12,871 nucleotides of DNA. Source: Pseudomonadota bacterium. Lineage in GTDB: Bacteria > Pseudomonadota > Gammaproteobacteria > Xanthomonadales > Xanthomonadaceae. This document shows positions 6,054-11,427 of the stretch, in pieces. Position numbers and translations under genes: made by a program. Where the stretch lies: NCBI GenBank assembly GCA_023392975.1, contig JAEWNA010000275.1:1-12871 (forward strand). The letters are read 5' to 3'. The notes under the pieces are model-generated. The model was not told the origin of the DNA. It saw only the letters and a program-made list of their open reading frames with translations, and did no database searches. How positions within the stretch are numbered: position 1 is the first letter of the stretch; each line of letters begins with the position of its first letter.

Positions 6054-7145
6054 TCAGACGTTGAAGCGGAAATGCAGCACGTCGCCTTCCTGCACCCGGT
6101 ATTCCTTGCCTTCCAGACGCAGGCGGCCGGCGTCGCGGGCGCCGGATTCGCCGCGATACTTGATGTAGTCGTCGTAACCGATGGTCTCGGCACGGATGAA
6201 GCCCTTCTCGAAATCGGTGTGGATCACCGCCGCCGCCTGAGGCGCGGTCGCGCCGGCCTTCACCGTCCACGCGCGCACTTCCTTCACGCCGGCGGTGAAA
6301 TAGGTCTGCAGGCCCAGCAGCTTGTACGCGGCGCGGATCACGCGGTTCAGGCCCGGCTCGTCCAGGCCGAGGTCGGCCAGGAACGTATCGCGGTCGGCGT
6401 CGTCGAGCTGGCTCAGCTCTTCCTCGATGGCCGCCGACACCGGCACCACCTCGGCGCCCTCGACCACGGCGCGCGCGCGCACCGCGTCGAGGTGCGGATT
6501 GTTCTCGAAGCCGTCCTCCAGCACGTTCGCAACGTACATCACGGGCTTGAGCGTCAGCAGGAACAGGTCGCGCACGGCCAGCCTGTCGTCGTCGGACAGG
6601 CCCAGCGCGCGCGCCGGCTTGCCGCTGTCGAGGCCGGCGCGGATGCGCGACAGCACGTCGACGCGCGCCTTCGCATCCTTGTCGCCGGTCTTGGCCGAAC
6701 GCTCGGCGCGCTGCAGTGCCTTCTCGACGGATTCCAGGTCGGCCAGCGCCAGTTCGGTGTCGATCGTCTCGATGTCGGCGATCGGATCGACCTTGTTGTT
6801 GACGTGGATGACGTCCGGGTTCTCGAAGCAGCGCACGACGTGCGTGATCGCGTCGACCTCCCGGATGTGGGCGAGGAACTTGTTGCCCAGGCCCTCGCCG
6901 CTGGCCGCGCCGGCGACCAGGCCGGCGATGTCGACGAACTCCACCGCCGTCGGCAGCACGCGCTCGGGCTTCACGATCTCGGCCAGCGCACCCAGGCGCG
7001 GGTCCGGCACCGGCACCACGCCGACGTTCGGTACGATGGTGCAGAACGGGAAGTTGGCCGCGGCGATGCCCGCCTTGGTCAGCGCGTTGAAAAGCGTCGA
7101 CTTGCCGACGTTCGGCAGGCCGACGATGCCGCATTTGATGCCCAT
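6054..7145 (-). CDS. ychF: Ribosome-binding ATPase YchF (Obg/HAS-NTPase family)
   Basis: A 363-residue protein, the same length as E. coli YchF. The P-loop is GLPNVGKS at 9-16. The G3 motif is DIAGL at 72-76, with Leu76 replacing the catalytic Gln, which defines the HAS-NTPase group. At the G4 position it has NVLE (207-210) rather than NKxD, in line with the family's preference for ATP over GTP. A helical insert spans about 130-200. The C-terminal TGS domain covers about 285-363, including the characteristic FEKGFIRAE and EGDVLHFRFNV. By family knowledge YchF binds the ribosome and modulates translation and oxidative-stress responses. It is the last gene of the minus-strand block, 79 nt after pth. 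That spacer holds a perfect 16-bp hairpin, and only a weak ribosome-binding site precedes the ATG. The pth-ychF pairing is widely conserved in bacteria. Confidence 0.97.
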   Translation of the reverse strand: MGIKCGIVGLPNVGKSTLFNALTKAGIAAANFPFCTIVPNVGVVPVPDPRLGALAEIVKPERVLPTAVEFVDIAGLVAGAASGEGLGNKFLAHIREVDAITHVVRCFENPDVIHVNNKVDPIADIETIDTELALADLESVEKALQRAERSAKTGDKDAKARVDVLSRIRAGLDSGKPARALGLSDDDRLAVRDLFLLTLKPVMYVANVLEDGFENNPHLDAVRARAVVEGAEVVPVSAAIEEELSQLDDADRDTFLADLGLDEPGLNRVIRAAYKLLGLQTYFTAGVKEVRAWTVKAGATAPQAAAVIHTDFEKGFIRAETIGYDDYIKYRGESGARDAGRLRLEGKEYRVQEGDVLHFRFNV

Positions 7146-7171
7146 GAGCTGTGTTCGTCCGGTTCGGAATG

Positions 7172-7209
7172 CAGACGCCGGCGGCCTGGCGCGAGGCCGC
7201 CGGCGTCTG
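7172..7209 (-). repeat. Perfect 16-bp hairpin in the pth-ychF spacer
   Basis: CAGACGCCGGCGGCCT (7172-7187) and AGGCCGCCGGCGTCTG (7194-7209) pair without mismatch around a 6-nt loop. It lies 15 nt after the pth stop and 26 nt before the ychF start. On the minus strand it is followed by CATTCCGAACC, which has no U-tract. It could be a factor-assisted terminator, an RNA-processing or stabilising structure, or an attenuator setting the pth to ychF ratio. Confidence 0.7.
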
Positions 7210-7224
7210 GACTCGTCTATGCGT

Positions 7225-7803
7225 TCATTTCGGGGTGTGCAGTTGCGTCATCGCGTCCATGAAGTTGCCCTGCACCGCCAGCGGCAGCGCGGACAGCGCG
7301 TCGTCGATCGCGCGCAGGATCAGCGCCTCGTCGTCCTTGCCCGGGCGGCCGAGCACCCACGGCGTGACCTTGTCCTTGTGCCCGGGATGGCCGATGGCAA
7401 CACGCAGGCGATGGAACTTGCCGTGGCCGAGCAGCTTGATGATGTCGCGCAGGCCGTTCTGGCCGCCGTGGCCGCCGTCGAACTTGAGGCGCGCGACGCC
7501 CGGCGGGAGGTCCAGCTCGTCGTGGGCGACCAGCATTTCCTCGGGCTCGATCTTCCAGTAACGCAGCGCGGCGGTCACCGACTTGCCACTGAGGTTCATG
7601 TACGTGGCCGGCTTCAGCAACCAGACACTCTGCCCGGCGATCTCCACCTTCGCGGTTTCGCCAAAGAGTTTGCTTTCCAGCCCGAACCGCGCCCCGCACT
7701 GCTGCGCGAGGGCGTCCACAAACCAGAACCCGGCGTTGTGCCGGGTTCTGGCGTGTTCGGGACCGGGATTGCCCAGCCCGACGATGAGGCGGAGGCCTGC
7801 CAT
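7225..7803 (-). CDS. pth: Peptidyl-tRNA hydrolase
   Basis: A 192-residue cytoplasmic enzyme that frees tRNA from peptidyl-tRNA released by stalled ribosomes. The family length is about 190-195. The N-terminal strand LIVGLGNPGPEHARTRHNAG carries Asn12 and the catalytic His22. KPATYMNLSG (64-73) carries Asn70, HDELDLP (94-100) carries Asp95, and GGHGGQNGLRDI (110-121) carries Asn116; these are the known active-site positions. GHPGHKDKVTPWVLG follows near 138-152. The ATG at 7803 is the only usable in-frame start and gives the expected N terminus, but the sequence before it has no clear Shine-Dalgarno. It sits 95 nt after rplY and 79 nt before ychF on the same strand, and all three act in translation, as in the equivalent Pseudomonas cluster. 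Confidence 0.97.
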   Translation of the reverse strand: MAGLRLIVGLGNPGPEHARTRHNAGFWFVDALAQQCGARFGLESKLFGETAKVEIAGQSVWLLKPATYMNLSGKSVTAALRYWKIEPEEMLVAHDELDLPPGVARLKFDGGHGGQNGLRDIIKLLGHGKFHRLRVAIGHPGHKDKVTPWVLGRPGKDDEALILRAIDDALSALPLAVQGNFMDAMTQLHTPK

Positions 7804-7877
7804 GCGTCGAAAGATGCCATCCCGGGCCGTGCGAGGGACCTGCCTTTCACAAGCAGACCCCTCGCCTGCGGCTCGGG

Positions 7878-7902
7878 GTGATCACTGCTTCGCAGCGATC
7901 AC
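7878..7902 (-). repeat. Stem-loop overlapping the rplY stop codon
   Basis: In minus-strand RNA GUGAUCGCUGC (7902-7892) pairs with GCAGUGAUCAC (7888-7878) as 11 pairs, one of them G-U, around a GAA loop. The rplY stop UGA (7901-7899) is inside the first arm. No U-tract follows, so it is more likely a processing, stability or translation-coupling element than an intrinsic terminator. Confidence 0.5.
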
Positions 7903-8555
7903 TTCTGGTCCTTCTTGGTGACCTTGGCGGCCGGCACTTCGGCCGCGGCCGGCGCGGCGTCGGCTTCGGCCTCTTCCTTGCCGTGCTTGGCGATCACGAC
8001 GGCGATGTCGTGTTCCTTGCCCAGCTTCAGCTCGGGGATGCTCACGCCGTTCGGCAGCTTCAGGTCCGACAGGTGGACGATCTGGCCGACGTCGAGGGTC
8101 GAGAGGTCGACCTCGATGAACTCCGGCAGGTCCTTCGGCAGGCACTCGACGACCACTTCGTTCTGCTCGTGGGTGACGACGACTTCGGACGACTTGCCCG
8201 CCGGCGACGTCTCTTCGCCGACGAAGTGCAGCGGCACCGCGGTGCGCAGCGCTTCGTTCTCGTTCACGCGCTGGAAGTCCAGGTGCATGATCTGCTGCTT
8301 GAACGGGTGACGCTGCATGTCGCGCAGCAGCACCTTCTGGATGTCGCCGCCGAGGCTGAGGTCGAGGATCGACGAGTAGAACCACTCGTGCTGGCTGGCG
8401 AGCCAGATCGCTTCGTGGTCGATCTGGATGCTGACCGGCTTGAGTTCGCCACCGTAGACGATGGCGGGGATCTTGGCGGCATGGCGAAGGCGGCGGCTCG
8501 CACCCTTCCCTTCGTCCGTGCGGCGTTCGACCTTGATTTCGTGGGTAATGGCCAT
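7899..8555 (-). CDS. rplY: 50S ribosomal protein L25 (long CTC/TL5 form)
   Basis: A 218-residue protein of the two-domain L25/CTC type, longer than the 94-residue E. coli L25. Residues 1-95 form the 5S-rRNA-binding L25 domain: EGKGASRRLRHAAKIPAIVYGG (15-36) and FKQQIMHLDFQRV are typical. Residues about 100-190 form the second beta-rich TL5/CTC domain, including DLPEFIEVDLSTLDVGQIVHLSDL. The tail from about 192 is Glu/Ala-rich and ends with Lys residues, as in many proteobacterial homologues. An AGAGAA stretch about 9 nt before the ATG is the likely ribosome-binding site. It follows prs with a 100-nt spacer and precedes pth. L25 binds 5S rRNA in the central protuberance of the large subunit. 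Confidence 0.96.
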   Translation of the reverse strand: MAITHEIKVERRTDEGKGASRRLRHAAKIPAIVYGGELKPVSIQIDHEAIWLASQHEWFYSSILDLSLGGDIQKVLLRDMQRHPFKQQIMHLDFQRVNENEALRTAVPLHFVGEETSPAGKSSEVVVTHEQNEVVVECLPKDLPEFIEVDLSTLDVGQIVHLSDLKLPNGVSIPELKLGKEHDIAVVIAKHGKEEAEADAAPAAAEVPAAKVTKKDQK

Positions 8556-8582
8556 TGGACAATTCTCTTGCTTGCGAATGAA

Positions 8583-8596
8583 CCGCCTCGCGGCGG
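8583..8596 (-). repeat. Short GNRA hairpin in the rplY leader
   Basis: On the minus strand CCGCC and GGCGG close a GCGA tetraloop, followed by TTCATTCG. It lies 27 nt upstream of the rplY ATG. A second stem, CTCCCC/GGGGAG (8624-8619 with 8610-8605), lies just before it. Together they structure the prs-rplY spacer. Neither has a U-tract strong enough to call a terminator. Confidence 0.4.
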
Positions 8597-8655
8597 CGAT
8601 GCGACTCCCCCGCGACCAGGGGAGCCGGGTTCCGGCCGGAGCCGGGAATGCGGGG

Positions 8656-9615
8656 TCAGTCGACGTAGAGCGAGCTGACCGATTCGCCGAACGCGACCCG
8701 TCGGATCGTCTCGGCGAGCAGCTCGGCGACGCTGAGCTGGCGGATGCGGCCGCAGGCGCGGGCCGGTTCCGACAACGGGATGGTGTCGGTCACCACCAGT
8801 TCGTCGAGCTGCGACTTGTTCAGGTTGTCGATCGCCGGCCCCGACAGCACCGGGTGGGTGCAGTAGGCGACGACCTTCTGCGCGCCCTGCGCCTTCAGCG
8901 CAGCCGCGGCGGCGCAGAGGGTGCCGGCGGTGTCGACGATGTCGTCGACCAGCACGCAGGTCTTGCCGGACACGTCGCCGATGATGTTCATCACCGTGGC
9001 GACATTGGCGCGCGGGCGGCGCTTGTCGATGATCGCGAGGTCCGCGTCGTCGAGGCGCTTGGCGATCGCCCGGGCGCGGACCACGCCGCCCACGTCCGGC
9101 GACACCACGATCAGGTTGTCCGTGCCGTAGGCGCGCCAGATGTCGGCGAGCAGCAGCGGCGACGAGTACACGTTGTCGACCGGGATGTCGAAGAAGCCCT
9201 GGATCTGGTCGGCGTGCAGGTCGACGGTGAGCACGCTGTCCACGCCGGCGGCGGCGAACATCTTGGCCACGACCTTGGCGGTGATCGGCACGCGCGAGGA
9301 GCGCGGGCGGCGATCCTGCCGGGCGTAGCCGAAGTACGGCACCACCGCGGTGACGCTGGCGGCCGAGGCGCGCTTGAGCGCATCGGTGATCACCAGCAGT
9401 TCCATCAGGTTCTCGGCGCTGGGGGCGTTCGTGGGTTGGACCAAGAACACTTCCTGGCGGCGGACGTTCTCCTCGATCTCGACCTGCACCTCGCCGTCGG
9501 AGAAGCGCGAGACCAGGGCCTTGCCCGGGCGCACGCCCAGTTCCTTGCACACGGCGTCGGCCAGGGGCCGGTTGGCATTGCCGGAGAAGATCAACAACTG
9601 ACGATCGTCCTGCAT
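8656..9615 (-). CDS. prs: Ribose-phosphate pyrophosphokinase (PRPP synthetase)
   Basis: A 319-residue cytosolic enzyme (E. coli Prs has 315) that makes 5-phosphoribosyl-1-diphosphate from ribose 5-phosphate and ATP for nucleotide, His and Trp synthesis. Class I features in order are: RFSDGE (37-42), the ATP-binding region VVPYFGYARQDRR (91-103), the metal-binding VDLHADQIQGFF (131-142), the flexible-loop region around DKRRPRANVA (197-206), and the PRPP-binding signature VLVDDIVDTAGTL (221-233). A clear GGAG lies 6 nt before the ATG at 9615. The order ispE-prs-rplY-pth is the one known from Pseudomonas; here a tRNA-Gln gene is inserted between ispE and prs. IspE and Prs have no direct pathway link, so the clustering is probably about growth-rate-linked housekeeping expression. 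Confidence 0.98.
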   Translation of the reverse strand: MQDDRQLLIFSGNANRPLADAVCKELGVRPGKALVSRFSDGEVQVEIEENVRRQEVFLVQPTNAPSAENLMELLVITDALKRASAASVTAVVPYFGYARQDRRPRSSRVPITAKVVAKMFAAAGVDSVLTVDLHADQIQGFFDIPVDNVYSSPLLLADIWRAYGTDNLIVVSPDVGGVVRARAIAKRLDDADLAIIDKRRPRANVATVMNIIGDVSGKTCVLVDDIVDTAGTLCAAAAALKAQGAQKVVAYCTHPVLSGPAIDNLNKSQLDELVVTDTIPLSEPARACGRIRQLSVAELLAETIRRVAFGESVSSLYVD

Positions 9616-9652
9616 GATGAACTCCGCTTCGCTCTGACCTTGGCGGGAGGAC

Positions 9653-9674
9653 GGGACTCCGCGAACGGGATCCC
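9653..9674 (-). repeat. UUCG-loop stem between tRNA-Gln and prs
   Basis: On the minus strand GGGATCCCG and CGGAGTCCC can pair around a TTCG loop with one G-U pair and one C-A mismatch. It begins 8 nt after the encoded CCA of the tRNA. It could guide 3' processing of the tRNA out of a longer transcript, but the imperfect stem makes this a weak call. Confidence 0.3.
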
Positions 9675-9681
9675 ACGAATT

Positions 9682-9757
9682 TGGCAGGGGCGGAAGGATT
9701 CGAACCTACGAATGCCGGGATCAAAACCCGGTGCCTTAACCACTTGGCGACGCCCCT
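9682..9757 (-). tRNA. tRNA-Gln (anticodon UUG)
   Basis: A 76-nt cloverleaf on the minus strand. The acceptor arm AGGGGCG pairs with CGCCCCT, followed by discriminator G and a genome-encoded CCA. The D arm is GCC/GGC. The anticodon arm CCGGG/CCCGG encloses the loop TTTTGAT, so the anticodon is TTG, reading CAA (and CAG by wobble). The T arm GTAGG/CCTTC encloses TTCGAAT and contains one T-T mismatch (positions 50/64; 9708 and 9694). The body closely resembles E. coli tRNA-Gln. It lies between ispE and prs on the same strand, and no separate strong promoter is visible just upstream, so processing from the operon transcript is plausible. Confidence 0.96.
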
Positions 9758-9824
9758 TCGGAGAGGTCGGGTTCTCCGCACCGCCGTCGTTCCTGACGAC
9801 GAAGGGCCTGCCACCTAACCCCCA

Positions 9825-9844
9825 CCATGCCGCAAGCGGCATGG
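9825..9844 (-). repeat. Hairpin between ispE and tRNA-Gln
   Basis: CCATGCCGC (9825-9833) and GCGGCATGG (9836-9844) are perfectly complementary; realistically this is 8 bp with a 4-nt loop. It starts 21 nt after the ispE stop. The minus-strand sequence after it is TGGGGGTTAGG, not a U-tract. A second, weaker stem CGTCGT/ACGACG (9785-9801) lies nearer the tRNA. These may mark processing of the ispE-tRNA transcript. Confidence 0.45.
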
Positions 9845-9865
9845 CCGCCCCCGTACCGGCGGGCC

Positions 9866-10765
9866 TTACCCTTGCGTTTCGAGCCTCTCCAGCAATGGCG
9901 AGCGCGGCGCACCGGCGGCGATCCAGGCGCGCTGCCCCGGCATCAATCGACCGGTCAGCGCATCGAGCGCGCGCTCGGCGGATTCGCGGTCGGCGAACTC
10001 GACGAAGCACACGCTGCCGGAGCCGGTCAGTCGCGGCGTGCCGACACTGCGCAACACGGCGAACGCGGCCTCGACGGCGGGTTCGCGGCGACGCAGGACC
10101 GGCTCGAACGCGTTGCCGAGCGCCTGCCCTTGCAGGAATGGGTCCGAAACGAAGTCCGATATTGTCGCGGGTGCAGCATTCCGCGTCAATTCAGGGGCTT
10201 GGAACAATCCGGCGGTGGCGGCGTGCACGCCGGGGGCGAGCAGCAGGTACCAGGCGGGCGGCAGGTCCAGCGGGGTCAGGCATTCGCCCAGGCCCTCGGC
10301 CCAGGCGTTGCGGCCACGGACGAAGACCGGCACATCGGCGCCCAGCCGCAGCCCGAGGTCGGCCAGGGCGTCCTCACCGAGGTCGCAGCCCCAGCATCGA
10401 TCCAAGGCCCGCAGCACGGTGGCCGCGTCGCTGGAACCGCCACCCATGCCGGCACCGGCCGGGATGCGCTTTTCGACGGCGATGTCTGCGCCGAACGATG
10501 ATTTCGACGCCGTTTGCAGCAGCCTTGCCGCACGCACGGTCAGGTCGTCGTCCTCGGCAACCCCGGGCACGGACGCCCCGTGGCGCACGATCCGGCCGTC
10601 GTCGCGGATGCGCAGATGGATCGTATCGCCTTGATCCAGCAGGCGAAACACGGTCTGCAGCAGGTGGTAGCCGTCGTCGCGGCGGCCGACGATGCGCAGG
10701 AACAGGTTCAGCTTGGCCGGCGCCGGCCAGGCGGACCAGCCGGCGCCCTCCGGCACGAGGATCAT
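9866..10765 (-). CDS. ispE: 4-diphosphocytidyl-2-C-methyl-D-erythritol kinase
   Basis: A 299-residue cytosolic GHMP kinase that phosphorylates CDP-methylerythritol in the MEP (non-mevalonate) isoprenoid pathway. Motif 1 is PAKLNLFLRIVGRRDDGYH (16-34). The ATP-binding Gly-rich loop is PAGAGMGGGSSDAA (102-115). The catalytic Asp is in GADVPVF at about 144. Motif 3 is RLTGSGSVCFVEF at 245-257. The start at 10765 is the ATG whose ATGA overlaps the lolB stop by 4 nt; the longer open frame upstream of it is only a shadow of lolB. No separate Shine-Dalgarno is evident, so translation is probably coupled to lolB. The lolB-ispE pair is conserved in gammaproteobacteria. Confidence 0.97.
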   Translation of the reverse strand: MILVPEGAGWSAWPAPAKLNLFLRIVGRRDDGYHLLQTVFRLLDQGDTIHLRIRDDGRIVRHGASVPGVAEDDDLTVRAARLLQTASKSSFGADIAVEKRIPAGAGMGGGSSDAATVLRALDRCWGCDLGEDALADLGLRLGADVPVFVRGRNAWAEGLGECLTPLDLPPAWYLLLAPGVHAATAGLFQAPELTRNAAPATISDFVSDPFLQGQALGNAFEPVLRRREPAVEAAFAVLRSVGTPRLTGSGSVCFVEFADRESAERALDALTGRLMPGQRAWIAAGAPRSPLLERLETQG

Positions 10766-11427
10766 GGCGTCGGCGCCACCGAGGCGAAGGTCCAGTCCTC
10801 GATCACCAGCCGGACCCGGGCCCGGCCCGCGTCGCCGGCGGTCTCCGCCTCGATCTTCGCCGGCAGGTCCGGGCCGCCGGTCGCGCCCGGGCGCCAGCCG
10901 GTGTAGCGGACCGTCCAGCCGGCCTGTTCGAACCGCGACGGGCGGCCCTCGGGGTCGTAGTCGATGGCCGCCAGCGGATAGGCGTCGGCCGGCATTCCGC
11001 GCACCCAGTCGCCGATCTGCTGCAGCGGCACTTGCCAGCCGGTGGTCTCGCGCAGCAGGTCTTCGGCGAACTCGCCCTCGCGCGGGCCGCCTTCCAGACC
11101 CTCGATCCGACCAGCCTCGGAATGCAGGTCGCCGATCAGACGCCAGCTCTGCCGGGTGATCGGTGCGCTGAGCGCGACCTGGTAATGCCGTGTGTCGTCC
11201 TGCCGCCATTCGATCCGGCCGCTGCCGCCGCGGCCGGCGCTCTCGATCGCCGCACGCCCCGTGAAACCCCAGGTGTCGTACTGCGCCCACCAGGCCCGGC
11301 GCGCCTGCGCCTGATCGGCGACCACTTCGGCCGACGGCGCTTCCGGACGCACGGCCGTGGTCGATGTCGCGCAGCCGGCCAGCAGGACGGCCGCCAGCGG
11401 CAGCGCGGCGCAACGACGCCAGCTCAT
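10762..11427 (-). CDS. lolB: Outer-membrane lipoprotein insertion protein LolB
   Basis: A 221-residue lipoprotein that accepts lipoproteins from LolA and inserts them into the outer membrane. Residues 1-18 form a lipoprotein signal peptide with lipobox LAGC and the lipidated Cys at 19. The next residue is Ala rather than Asp, so the protein should be sorted to the outer membrane. Family landmarks are WGFTGRAAI (53-61), the beta-rich core with RIEWRQ (71-76), and GWQVPLQQIGDWVRGMP at 130-146, which matches the conserved LolB stretch. The end is VRLVIEDWTF. The ATG at 11427 overlaps the stop of the upstream TPR gene by 4 nt (ATGA), and the lolB stop overlaps ispE the same way, so the three form a tight, probably translationally coupled unit. 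Confidence 0.93.
   Translation of the reverse strand: MSWRRCAALPLAAVLLAGCATSTTAVRPEAPSAEVVADQAQARRAWWAQYDTWGFTGRAAIESAGRGGSGRIEWRQDDTRHYQVALSAPITRQSWRLIGDLHSEAGRIEGLEGGPREGEFAEDLLRETTGWQVPLQQIGDWVRGMPADAYPLAAIDYDPEGRPSRFEQAGWTVRYTGWRPGATGGPDLPAKIEAETAGDAGRARVRLVIEDWTFASVAPTP

Noticed and set aside
6838..6870. NNKVD in YchF as the G4 nucleotide-specificity motif
   Set aside because: Residues 116-120 fall before the helical insert. In this family the G4 position is the later NVLE at 207-210, so the match is coincidental.
5557..7134. A single long minus-strand frame joining a shifted reading of ychF to the VOC gene
   Set aside because: The upstream part is an out-of-frame reading of ychF; only the last 120 codons, from the ATG at 5919 with its own GGAG, are a real gene. 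It is not a fusion protein.
9682..9757. tRNA-Gln as an integration site for a mobile element
   Set aside because: The tRNA is intact. No duplicated 3' end, integrase gene or foreign base composition is seen on either side.
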